64,000 nt of DNA, taken from the NCBI GenBank assembly GCA_947488305.1, contig CANKZM010000001.1, forward strand, positions 62,001-126,000. The letters are read 5' to 3'. Below are positions 37,574-46,185 of this stretch, piece by piece. Position 1 is the stretch's first letter; every line of letters starts with the position of its first letter. The notes beneath the pieces were generated by a model, which ran no database searches, was not told the DNA's origin, and saw only the letters and a program-made list of their open reading frames with translations. The position numbers were made by a program, and so were the translations under genes. Origin of the DNA: an uncultured Roseobacter sp. (GTDB lineage Bacteria > Pseudomonadota > Alphaproteobacteria > Rhodobacterales > Rhodobacteraceae).

Positions 37574-37860
37574 TGTAACGGGCTCTACCTGGTGGTCGAT
37601 CCGCCCAAGGGACGGCGCTGGATCGTGCCCGTCCTCGTCAAAGGACGGAAACGTCACAAGGGCGTGCCGTTGTGGACTGACTTCTGTTTTGGGGGTGCTG
37701 ACATTGTCACGGTCACCCAGCCGCGGGAGCAGGCGTCGGAGTAACGCCGCAGAGCGAAGCAGGGTCTCAACCCGCGTTTCAATGCCTGCCAGTAAAACCC
37801 GACGTAAGGCGTTCTCAACGCAGATATACATCGACCGGATGCCTGCCGACGCGGTGGATC
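37574..37860 (+). pseudogene. tyrosine-recombinase (integrase) N-terminal remnant
   Basis: 56 codons from 37574 read CNGLYLVVDPPKGRRWIVPV, then LVKGRK and TDFCFGGADIVTVTQPRE, the arm-binding N-terminus of P4-type integrases, ending in TAA at 37742-37744. The match continues in another frame for about 40 bases (QGLNPRFNA), then fades. No catalytic domain is present. It marks a former island or prophage insertion beside the phosphonate block. Confidence 0.7.
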
Positions 37861-38002
37861 AGTAAGCTTGGCACCCACCTGAAACCGCAACCAGCCTCCG
37901 AAATGCGACAAAAATGCGTGCCGCCTCCTTTTTCTTTGAGGTTCTGCTGCATTGCGGCATAATGAAGACTCGCCAGCAAAATTGTCTCACGGAGCTTTGA
38001 TC

Positions 38003-39070
38003 GTGCCCAAGAAACGAATTGATGTCGCGCTTCAGGGCGGCGGATCGCATGGCGCCTTCACTTGGGGCGTACTTGACCGGTTGCTGCAGCTTGAAGACGT
38101 TGAAATCGTGGGTATTTCTGGTACCAGCGCCGGCGCGATGAATGCTGTCGCTCTGGCACAGGGCCTGACCCAGGCAGGGGCTGAGGGTGCACGTGACTTG
38201 CTCAGGCACTATTGGACGCGAGTGAGTAGGGCCAGCAGGGCCAGTCCCTACAAACGTACGCTATGGGACAGGCTGCGTGGCGATTGGAGCTTGGAGTATT
38301 CCCCCGGCTTCGTCATTTCACAGTTCACGCGGCAGATGGCGTCTCCTTATCAGTTCAATCCGCTCAATATTAATCCCTTGCGGGACCTCGTGAAGGATTG
38401 TTTTGATTTTGACGTCATCAATTCACCGGAAGGACCACGCATATTTCTGTCCGCGACAAATGTGCGGACCGGGCGTCCCAAGGTATTTCGCCAACCGGAT
38501 CTGAGCGCAGATGCGGTCATGGCTTCGGCTTGCCTTCCGCATGTGTTCAAGGCCGTGGAAATCGACGGAGAAGCCTATTGGGACGGCGGATACATGGGAA
38601 ATCCACCGCTCTTCCCCTTGGTCGATGAATCCGACGCCCGAGACATTGTCATCGTACAGATCAACCCTTTTGAACGTTCAGATATTCCGACGACACCTTA
38701 TGAGATCGAAAACCGCCTCAACGAAATAACGTTCAATGCGAGCCTTATGAAAGAACTCCGCGCCATCGGGTTTCTTTGGGAAATCATAGAGCACGACCAA
38801 CTCGATCGAGCGGCCTATCGTGACGGAAGGTTGCACCGGATCCATGCTTCTGAGGCCATGTGCCGTCTCAGTGTATCCAGCAAGATGAATGCTGAAATGC
38901 CTTTTCTGGAACATCTATTCGAAATTGGTCGCAATACCGCTGACGAGTGGGTGAACTCAGCGTGGCCAGATGTTGGAAAAACGTCGACCTGGAGGCCGAA
39001 AGAGTTTTTCGAAGAAAGTCTACAGCCGGCTCATCTGGCTAAAGGCACCCAAAGGGGGCCACAGAAATGA
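38003..39070 (+). CDS. patatin-like phospholipase family protein
   Basis: A 355-aa serine lipase-fold protein, started at GTG (GGAG 8 bases upstream); an in-frame TTG at 37952 is the alternative. The oxyanion loop is LQGGGSHGAF, the nucleophile Ser42 lies in GISGTSAG, and the Asp of the dyad in YWDGGYMGNP. The C-terminal part (after about 210) is of the DUF3734 type. It overlaps a GntP-family permease gene. In rhodobacteria this pair often accompanies 3-hydroxybutyrate dehydrogenase, pointing to polyhydroxybutyrate or short-chain acid metabolism. No such dehydrogenase is present here. Confidence 0.85.
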   Translation: MPKKRIDVALQGGGSHGAFTWGVLDRLLQLEDVEIVGISGTSAGAMNAVALAQGLTQAGAEGARDLLRHYWTRVSRASRASPYKRTLWDRLRGDWSLEYSPGFVISQFTRQMASPYQFNPLNINPLRDLVKDCFDFDVINSPEGPRIFLSATNVRTGRPKVFRQPDLSADAVMASACLPHVFKAVEIDGEAYWDGGYMGNPPLFPLVDESDARDIVIVQINPFERSDIPTTPYEIENRLNEITFNASLMKELRAIGFLWEIIEHDQLDRAAYRDGRLHRIHASEAMCRLSVSSKMNAEMPFLEHLFEIGRNTADEWVNSAWPDVGKTSTWRPKEFFEESLQPAHLAKGTQRGPQK

Positions 39071-40521
39071 TGGATATCGCCTCAGTTTTACTGTCGTTGC
39101 TGTTGCTTATGTATTTCGCGTTCCGCGGTGTCACTCTGCTGATCCTGGCGCCGCTCCTGGCTTTGCTGGCTGCCGCTTTGACGGGTGCGCTGCCACTTCT
39201 TGCCAGCTTCACGCAGATCTTCATGACGAATACAGGTGAATTCATCATTTCGTTTTTCCCGCTTTTCTTCCTAGGCGCAATCTTTGGCAAACTGATGGAT
39301 GACAGTGGATCGGCACGTTCGATTGCACACTGGGTGATCGCAAGACTTGGTGCCAAAAAAGCCATTCTGGCGGTCGTCTTGTGCTGCGGGATGCTCACCT
39401 ACGGCGGCGTTTCCCTGTTTGTCGTGGCATTTGCGATCTACCCGATTGCAGCGGCGCTGTTTCGTGACGCGGATATTCCCAAGCGGCTGATCCCTGGAGC
39501 GCTTGCGCTCGGCGCGTTCACCTTCACGATGTCGGCCTTGCCGGGAACCCCCGCGATCCAGAATGCCATCCCCATGCCGTTCTTCGGAACATCTGCTTTC
39601 GCGGCACCCGGCCTTGGCATCGTTGCGGCAGCCATCATGGCGGGACTAGGTATGGGGTGGCTAAATCGCCGGGCGTCCCGGGCAGCAGCAGCTGGCGAAG
39701 GATATGGTAAGCACGATGAAGCGCTTCCCGAGCTGAACAGCGAGATGCGAGCGAGGTCCCAAGGTGAGGGTTTTGACCTCAATGAGATTGAACCAGGCAC
39801 TGCAACGCAGACAGGTGAACCAAGCTTCGTGCTTGCCATCGCGCCGGTTGTGCTTGTCGTAATGGTGAACTTTCTTTTCATCCAACTGGCCGTTCCGCGC
39901 TTGGATACCAGCTACTTAGACGAGCCATTGTTCGGGCAGACGACCATTGAGGCGGTACGTGGCGTGTGGTCCATTATCGTCGCACTGACCACATCGATCT
40001 TGTTCTTGCTTGCAATCAATTGGACACGCCTCAAAAGCGTCAAAACAAGCCTCAACAAGGGCGCTGATGCAGCCGTATTGCCGATCTTCAATACAGCCAG
40101 CCTCGTGGGATTTGGCGCTGTTATCGCGGCACTACCAGTTTTTCAGGCCATCACCGATGCAATGCTCGGGTTGAGTGAGGGCAATTCGCTTGTTGCCGTG
40201 GCGGTTTCAGTCACGACGCTCTCAGCGATCACGGGTTCAGCTTCTGGGGGGATGAGTATCGCGCTTGATGCATTAGGCTCGCAATTTGTCGAGCTTGCTG
40301 CCGCAACCGGCACCTCTTTGGAAGCCATGCACCGTGTGACATCCGTCGCTTCAGGTGCCCTCGACGCCTTGCCCCACAACGGAGCAGTGATCACTGTACT
40401 TGGTATTTGTGGCCTGACCCACCGTGAAGCCTATAGTGATATCTTCGTTGTTGCTGTTCTGGTCCCGATGATTGCGCTGGTTGCCATCATCCTGCTTGCG
40501 ACACTGCTGGGTGGGTTTTGA
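39067..40521 (+). CDS. GntP-family permease
   Basis: A 484-aa membrane protein with about twelve hydrophobic segments, of the gluconate:H+ symporter/hydroxy-acid transporter type. LFFLGAIFGKLMDDSGSARS and the substrate-site-like TSALPGTPAIQNAIP region (FTMSALPGTPAIQN) are typical. It overlaps the patatin gene by 4 bases. Substrate is probably a short hydroxy- or keto-acid such as 3-hydroxybutyrate, inferred from that pairing. Confidence 0.85.
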   Translation: MMDIASVLLSLLLLMYFAFRGVTLLILAPLLALLAAALTGALPLLASFTQIFMTNTGEFIISFFPLFFLGAIFGKLMDDSGSARSIAHWVIARLGAKKAILAVVLCCGMLTYGGVSLFVVAFAIYPIAAALFRDADIPKRLIPGALALGAFTFTMSALPGTPAIQNAIPMPFFGTSAFAAPGLGIVAAAIMAGLGMGWLNRRASRAAAAGEGYGKHDEALPELNSEMRARSQGEGFDLNEIEPGTATQTGEPSFVLAIAPVVLVVMVNFLFIQLAVPRLDTSYLDEPLFGQTTIEAVRGVWSIIVALTTSILFLLAINWTRLKSVKTSLNKGADAAVLPIFNTASLVGFGAVIAALPVFQAITDAMLGLSEGNSLVAVAVSVTTLSAITGSASGGMSIALDALGSQFVELAAATGTSLEAMHRVTSVASGALDALPHNGAVITVLGICGLTHREAYSDIFVVAVLVPMIALVAIILLATLLGGF

Positions 40522-41227
40522 GGGCTCATAAGGTATCGTCGCAGGTAATATCCATGATCTGGAAAACTGCAGAGCCCATCGCTGACGTTATCGTTGTCTC
40601 TGCCGGTTGGCGAGATGTACTTTCGAGTATTCAAAGAAAGGATGACGGCGGTCGGTAATCTGCCCCTCTTCGGTCCCATTGATGCGGTGTTCCCAAAGCC
40701 GAAGCGCGGGATGATCGACAGCCGTTTCAGATGCTCTCAGTCGGCCCGCGCCCCTTACAGAAAGGGGCAAAAATCCATTCAGTAGTCAAGAATGCTCTCT
40801 CGGGCGTCGGGGGAGCATTGGTACAACGTTCATTCCTCACCTAAGAGTCTTGCGGTCTCAGGTGACGGCCTTTGCAGCGGCCTCACCGGGCGGGCAAGCG
40901 CCAGTCGAAAGGCGCGCGTTCCGGGCACACTCATCGCCGCGAAAATTCCTGGCGAAAAACCTCGGGCTTGGAGATGTGACGGGCGTTGGTGACCTTCCTG
41001 AAGCGAATGACGGCTTCCAACTCAAAATCCCGGATTTCTGTCCGCACCGAATGGTGGCGTTAGAGGTTCATCCGGGTCTCAACAGCCAACGCGCCGCGCA
41101 GATTGGGCGGTCTCCAAATGCTCTGAGGCAAGCTTCGGTTAACCAACTTGAGCCAAACCAAAACGCGTTAGTCATTTTTTTTACTTCTTTGCATCAAACA
41201 GTCTCCGATTTGTTGAAGGAGAAAGCC
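40522..41227. other. 700-base gap upstream of fecR-domain gene
   Basis: No supported gene. The frame of the FecR-domain gene is open back to 40850, but codon content there lacks any domain and a good ribosome binding site lies only at 41228. A 7-bp perfect hairpin (GCCCCTT/AAGGGGC, 40750-40768) is followed by A residues rather than T residues, so it is not a plus-strand terminator. Confidence 0.4.
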
Positions 41228-42085
41228 ATGATCTCTCGTATTTTCTTTGCCGCGGTCTTCCTGATCGGCTGGAGCCTCACTGCGGCCGCTGACAGCTGGG
41301 TACTGCAACGTGTTGACGGGAACGTTCGCATATCCGTCGACGGGAAGAACTGGAGCCGCGCCCGCAATGGTGTGGATCTATCCAGTGGCACGTGGATCAG
41401 GACCGGATTACGCAGTCGCGCAATTCTGGGTCGGGGAACTGAGCGAATTGTTTACAGGGCCAACACCCTTGCTGCTGTTTCTGTATCGCAGCCGACAGGT
41501 CAGACCACCCAAGTGACCCATCAAAGAGGATCAGTCTTTCTTTCCGTCACGACCGCGAAAAGAAAACGGACCAGTGTCGTGACGCCGCACCTCGCCGCTG
41601 TCATCAAGGGCACCGTGCTGGAGGTGACCACCGATCGAAACGGCGCGTCGGTGAGAGTGGACAAAGGGGTCGTTGAAGTGCGCAGCGAAGGGCGGAGCGT
41701 CGACGTCGGCTCCGGAAGGCAAGCAGCCGCAAGCGGCGGCCAGCTGAGCGTGTCTGCAGCGGAGGTAACCAGCCAGGTTCCAGGCTCGCCAAATACGTTC
41801 AGTGTGCGGTTGCGCGAGGCACCAAAGACTTCTGGGAATTCAGCCCGCAACGCAAGTGTGGCGGGGCTCGCGAACGGCAACGCGTTTGGAGCGTCAGGCG
41901 CGAAGAATGGCAATGGCAACGGCAACGGTGGAGGCAACGGGAACGGCGGCGGCAATGGAAACGGCGGCGGCAATGGAAACGGCGGCGGCAACGGAAACGG
42001 TGGCGGCAACGGCGGCGGTAATGGTGGCGGCAACGGCGGCGGTAATGGTGGCGGCAACGGTGGCGGCAATGGAGGTGGAAACTGA
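41228..42085 (+). CDS. secreted FecR-domain protein with Gly/Asn-rich repeat tail
   Basis: A 285-aa protein; GGAG lies 6 bases before the ATG. It has a signal peptide (residues 1-21, ending TAAA), a FecR domain (about 30-140, with WIRTGLRSRAILGRG and TPHLAAVIKGT) and a tail of about 60 residues made only of Gly and Asn in GGN/GGGN units. The FecR domain is of the kind found next to CHASE2 cyclases, where it may bind or scaffold the membrane sensor. The repetitive tail would be disordered or cell-surface attached. The CHASE2 gene follows at once. Confidence 0.85.
   Translation: MISRIFFAAVFLIGWSLTAAADSWVLQRVDGNVRISVDGKNWSRARNGVDLSSGTWIRTGLRSRAILGRGTERIVYRANTLAAVSVSQPTGQTTQVTHQRGSVFLSVTTAKRKRTSVVTPHLAAVIKGTVLEVTTDRNGASVRVDKGVVEVRSEGRSVDVGSGRQAAASGGQLSVSAAEVTSQVPGSPNTFSVRLREAPKTSGNSARNASVAGLANGNAFGASGAKNGNGNGNGGGNGNGGGNGNGGGNGNGGGNGNGGGNGGGNGGGNGGGNGGGNGGGNGGGN
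41908..42082 (+). repeat. tandem GGN/AAC codon repeat in the FecR-domain gene
   Basis: About 175 bases of near-perfect short repeats (units such as GGCAACGGCGGC) encode the Gly/Asn tail. Repetition of this length can change by slippage in multiples of three, changing tail length. The antisense strand gives a long Pro-rich open frame that is only a shadow. Confidence 0.85.
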
Positions 42086-42102
42086 TCTCTTATGCCGCCA
42101 CT

Positions 42103-44832
42103 TTGCGCTATGTCGTCGTTGCGCACCTCATCGTTGCTGCCACCTTTTTTGCTGATCGAAGCGGTCTTCTGCACGCCCTGAACGACCGTCTGGAAGACTT
42201 CCGATCAGCAAGCGCGGCACGTGAGGCTTCTGCGAATTTCGTCTTCGTGGCGATCGATGCAGCGTCCATCCGCAACGTCGGAGCCTGGCCTTGGTCACGC
42301 CAGGTGCACGCGGACATTCTCGACAATCTGACTGCCGCAGGCGCTCTCGATGTCTTTTTCGATGTTGATTTCGCATTTCCGGCTGACCCGGATGGTGATG
42401 CTGCATTCGCCGCCGCGCTCGACCGGTCAGGGAATGCCTATCTGCCCGTGTTCCAACAGGCTGGACTCACCGAAGATACCGAGCAGACAACAAATGTGCC
42501 ACAAAAGCTGTTTGCAGAACGGAGCTGGCCCGCGCTGGTCAATGTATTTAGTGACCGGCAAGGCGCGGTTCGCTTCTATCCTTACGGCACGTTTCTTGAC
42601 GGTGCATACATCCCGTCTGCGGCCGCCTTACTTACCGGGACGTTCGCGGAAAGGATCGATAGCTTTCCGATTAACTTCGCGTTTCGACCGGATAGCATCC
42701 CCATGATATCCGCGATCAATGTCGCCGAAGGGCAGTTCGACCCGAGTGTCATCGAGGGTCGTTCCGTCATTGTCGGCGCATCCGCGATAGAGTTGGGTGA
42801 TCTCTTTGCTGTACCCGTGCATGGAATTATCCCCGGCCCTCTTGTGCATGTTCTGGCGGCCGAGACCTTGGCCGCGAATGTGGTACCAGTGACGCTTGCG
42901 GTCGAGTGGGTGATGCTTGCACTTCTGGCATTGCTCTTGCTGCTTCAGACTCGCTTTTTTCGGAAGCCGATCGTTTTGATCTCTGCTGCGATGCTGACGC
43001 TTGTGGCCAGCGAAGCGGCGGCATTTGCACTGTTTGCGCAACAGGCGGTGGTCGTGCCAACCGCAGCCCTCTATCCGAGCCTGCTCGTTTTTTGCAGCTG
43101 GTCACTCTTGTGGCGGCTGAAGCTAAGCGGGTGGGTAATTCAGCGTCAGCAGCATGAGGTTGCGAACACGTCTGCATTGCTGCGCCAGGTCTTCGACGAC
43201 AGCTTCGATGCCATCGCGATGATTGATGAAACCGGGATGGTTCAGATGCACAGCAATACCGCTGCAAGCCTCTTTGGTCTCGACGAGATGCGACAACTGC
43301 GGCTACCCCGCCGATTGAAAGAGGATGCCCTGAAAGCAATGAGGACAGGTGGCGACCGAGTGGTCCGCAAATACGAAGCTTTCAACGCAGGCGTATCTAC
43401 CTATTTGGAATACACTGTCACGCCATCTCAGGCGACGTCGTTCGACAGGGGCAAAAAGAGCACGGTACAGATCGCGACGCTTTCCATACGCGATGTCACG
43501 AAACTCAAAGAGCAAGAACGAGAAATCGCTTACCTGTCCAGCTTTGATGCGTTGACCGGAGCCCTCAGGAGGAGCGTGTTCCTGGAATTCATGGACCTGC
43601 GCGCTGCCGCAGAAGAGCCTTTTGCGGTCATGGTCTTCAATCTCAGCCGGTTCAAGACGATCAACGTCGTTCTGGGCCGCGAAGTTGGCGATGCGCTTTT
43701 GCAGCGCATGGTCAGGCGCCTTGAGGAATCTGACCTGAACATATCGGCCATCGCGCGACTGGGCGGTGATACGTTCGCCTGCTTTACCGAATTCAGAACG
43801 GACGACGTACAAGCTGCGGCCCTTGCGCAACGCTTATGCCAGATCATTGCCGAGCCCTATGAGCTTGAAGATGCCAACGCCCGAGTAGGGGTCAACCTCG
43901 GCTATACGATTGTTTCTCCCGAAGCGTGGAATGCCGCAGCGAATGCGCTGTCTCATGCGGAGGAGGCGCTGGACGCCGCGAGGCTTTCTGGCAGTGGTGC
44001 GCCTCAACCCTATACCCCCGTGCTGTCACAAAAGCAGTTCCGCTCCAGACAGATCGAACGTGCTCTGGGTCGGGCCCTTGATCGCGACGAGTTCGAAGTC
44101 TGGTATCAACCTCAGCATCGTCTAAGCGACCTTGCACTGATCGGCTCCGAAGCTCTTGTGCGCTGGCAATCCCAAACACTCGGTCAGATTTACCCTGACG
44201 AATTTATCGAGATCGCCGAGTCGACCGGGTTTATCAAGGAACTTGGAGCCTGGGTCTTGGAGAAGGCGGTGCATGACACGCTCATCCTGCCCGGAACCTT
44301 GGGCGTCGCCGTGAATGTATCCGGTGTTCAAATGACAGGGGACAGCATCACCAACGACGTCAATCGGGTCCTGCGTGATACTGGGTTTGCTCCATCGCGC
44401 CTGTGTCTGGAGCTCACCGAAACGGTTCTGTTTGACGGGACGAATGATCTTGTCGAAGAGATGCGCGATATACAGTTTCGTGGTGTCAGTTGGGCCTTGG
44501 ACGACTTCGGCACCGGGTATTCTTCCTTGGGATACTTGTCGCAGCTGCCAATCGACAAGCTCAAGGTGGACAGGTCCTTCACACTTGGCCTCGGCACTGA
44601 CCCATCGGCAGAACTCATTCTAGCGACGGTTGCTGATCTGTGCAGGGGCTTGGGCATGAAACTGCTGTGCGAAGGTGTCGAGACCCAAGAGCACCTCGCC
44701 TTCCTGAAGGACCATGACTACACTGAGGCACAAGGTTACCTCTTTGCAAAGCCGATGCCATTTCCTGAGTTTTTGGTCTATGCGGATCAGGAAGGCAGTC
44801 GCCAATCGGCGATCGCAGACAAGCAAGATTGA
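42103..44832 (+). CDS. CHASE2-PAS-GGDEF-EAL cyclic-di-GMP protein
   Basis: A 909-aa membrane protein. CHASE2 sensor (about residues 25-265), three transmembrane helices (268-340), a PAS-like domain (350-460), GGDEF (475-640) and EAL (655-895). The GGDEF motif is degenerate (LGGDTF), so cyclase activity is doubtful. The EAL domain keeps SEALVRW, NVSGVQM, ELTETVLF and DDFGTGYSSL, so it is probably an active phosphodiesterase. No ATG lies near the N-terminus: TTG at 42103 is the listed start, but GGAGGT at 42071-42076 would better serve a start near 42082-42085. Confidence 0.9.
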   Translation: MRYVVVAHLIVAATFFADRSGLLHALNDRLEDFRSASAAREASANFVFVAIDAASIRNVGAWPWSRQVHADILDNLTAAGALDVFFDVDFAFPADPDGDAAFAAALDRSGNAYLPVFQQAGLTEDTEQTTNVPQKLFAERSWPALVNVFSDRQGAVRFYPYGTFLDGAYIPSAAALLTGTFAERIDSFPINFAFRPDSIPMISAINVAEGQFDPSVIEGRSVIVGASAIELGDLFAVPVHGIIPGPLVHVLAAETLAANVVPVTLAVEWVMLALLALLLLLQTRFFRKPIVLISAAMLTLVASEAAAFALFAQQAVVVPTAALYPSLLVFCSWSLLWRLKLSGWVIQRQQHEVANTSALLRQVFDDSFDAIAMIDETGMVQMHSNTAASLFGLDEMRQLRLPRRLKEDALKAMRTGGDRVVRKYEAFNAGVSTYLEYTVTPSQATSFDRGKKSTVQIATLSIRDVTKLKEQEREIAYLSSFDALTGALRRSVFLEFMDLRAAAEEPFAVMVFNLSRFKTINVVLGREVGDALLQRMVRRLEESDLNISAIARLGGDTFACFTEFRTDDVQAAALAQRLCQIIAEPYELEDANARVGVNLGYTIVSPEAWNAAANALSHAEEALDAARLSGSGAPQPYTPVLSQKQFRSRQIERALGRALDRDEFEVWYQPQHRLSDLALIGSEALVRWQSQTLGQIYPDEFIEIAESTGFIKELGAWVLEKAVHDTLILPGTLGVAVNVSGVQMTGDSITNDVNRVLRDTGFAPSRLCLELTETVLFDGTNDLVEEMRDIQFRGVSWALDDFGTGYSSLGYLSQLPIDKLKVDRSFTLGLGTDPSAELILATVADLCRGLGMKLLCEGVETQEHLAFLKDHDYTEAQGYLFAKPMPFPEFLVYADQEGSRQSAIADKQD

Positions 44833-44932
44833 GGTTCGAATTTACCAGTTTGGTTTGCGACACTCTCTAATCTGGCTGAGCAACTTCGCAATGCGTTTGG
44901 AGAATACACTTTTTTGTTCAGCTCCGAAAACA

Positions 44933-45195
44933 TCATTGGCCGTCATTGCTCACCAACTGAGCAACAATCCCTTCTAAATTCACCGGATCGCCCGGAAATG
45001 GGAAAAACAAACTTTGCCAGATGAATACTAGATGCTGCTCTGGCCGCAGGCGCTCCCATAGCCAACCAAAACGAAGGTCCGCATAGGACAGCCCCGTTAA
45101 CCGATCAAAACCGTCAGGTGGCAGGTCTGAGCCCCAAAAGGCCGGACGCAGCGGGATCTTCAACCAAAGCCGATGCGCGCAGAACCTACTTTCAT
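44933..45195 (-). pseudogene. small Trp-rich ORF, probably frameshifted
   Basis: A 76-codon frame ending at 44933 has a protein-like, aromatic-rich composition (FGWLWERLRPEQHLVFIWQS) but no family I recognise. An ATG at 45195 with AAGGAG 2 bases upstream opens in a different frame and stops after 11 codons, so a frameshift may separate the start from the body. It could also be chance. Confidence 0.3.
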
Positions 45196-45414
45196 ATCTC
45201 CTTAGTTGGGCGAGCGCGGTTCAAATCGTATGGCAGACGTTAGACTTTGCCATCTGACTGCAGTGCACCAAATAACGCCATTTCCAAAACACACTAAGCG
45301 TTTCTTTTTTTTGCCACTTGCTACGTCGTTGGCCACATCTTGATTTCATAGGCTTGATGTAATGCGGAACCAATTGCGAGCGATGTTCGATAGCGCATTT
45401 GATGCGCCGCGAAG

Positions 45415-45925
45415 ATGAACCAGAAATCGGGAACTTCGAAAGACGCCGCTGACAAGCTGGCCAGCGGCATCAAAAAGAAGAATCGTAAGCGGTATTCAGT
45501 GGAAGAAAAGATCAGGATTGTCCTTGCCGGCCTGCGCGGTGAGGAGAGCATTGCTACGCTGTGCCGCCGTGTGGGCTGAGGAGGATCAGGAAATAGCGAA
45601 GGCCGCTATTTCCCTGACGAACGCTGAGATCCTTTACTCCTCCTGGTCGAGGGGGGCCTCGAAGCTGGGAAGAATCGACTGGCAAGCGCCAACGCCCATC
45701 AGGCCCGCGCCACAGATACCACGAGAGCCTGCGCAATCTGACTCCCGCCGACGTCTACCGCTGTCGAGGTGCGAAGATCCTGAAGAGGGGGGCGAAGGTC
45801 AAAATACAGACATTCTAGCAACGTCGTTTGCAGTCCCAAGCCGCTGCCGCCCGAACCCAAACAGAAACCGAACCAGAGCCTCCGTTACGAAACAACCTCA
45901 GCGTTCCGAGAAACTCTGCGACGGA
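45415..45925 (+). pseudogene. IS3-family element with internal deletion (OrfA fused to OrfB end)
   Basis: OrfA begins at 45415 (MNQKSGTSKDAADKLASGIK, then KRYSVEEKIRIVLAGL) and stops at 45577. OrfA similarity continues in shifted frames to about 45693 (EAGKNRLAS). It then joins the last part of OrfB (RYHESLRNLTPADVY, about 45705-45850). The conserved downstream end lies near 45925. The catalytic core is missing. It is a dead element. Confidence 0.8.
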
Positions 45926-45929
45926 CAGT

Positions 45930-46125
45930 CCGGGCCAAGCGCGAGATAGGTCTGGCAGGAAAGCCGGACCACATCTTCTTCGGCCTCGTTTATCCTCAAA
46001 CTTCGGCTTCCCGATGCTGGCTCATTGTACCCCAACGACAGACCACCGCCCATCCACACGCCATTCTTCTTTTGGGTCGCGGCGATCATGTCGCGGATCT
46101 GCTCGCCCCACTATAACCCGTGCGT
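45930..46125 (-). pseudogene. serine site-specific recombinase fragment
   Basis: The minus strand reads EQIRDMIAATQKKNGVWMGG, then LSLGYNEPASGSRSLRINEA and VVRLSCQTYLALG, matching the Recombinase domain of large serine recombinases. Neither the catalytic serine domain nor the C-terminus is present. It abuts the IS3 remnant, which may have disrupted it. Confidence 0.65.
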
Positions 46126-46185
46126 GCTCTTGATACGCGGTGCCTTCTCAGAGGGGCGGTCGTAGGAGCCGACCGAGCGAAGAGG

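Noticed and set aside
40750-40768. 7-bp hairpin as a terminator after the GntP gene
   Set aside because: It lies 230 bases after the gene and is followed by A residues on the plus strand, so it is not a rho-independent terminator in that direction.
40850-41227. N-terminal extension of the FecR-domain protein by 126 residues
   Set aside because: It would bury the signal peptide. The ATG at 41228 has a good ribosome binding site and opens directly with the signal sequence.
41908-42082. Regular short repeats that could look like a CRISPR array
   Set aside because: The units are 6-15 bases, have no spacers and are in frame with the protein; they are coding tandem repeats.
41521-42174. 217-codon minus-strand frame with a long Pro/Leu repeat
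   Set aside because: It is the antisense of the Gly/Asn codon repeat of the FecR-domain gene. It has no start signal or domain.
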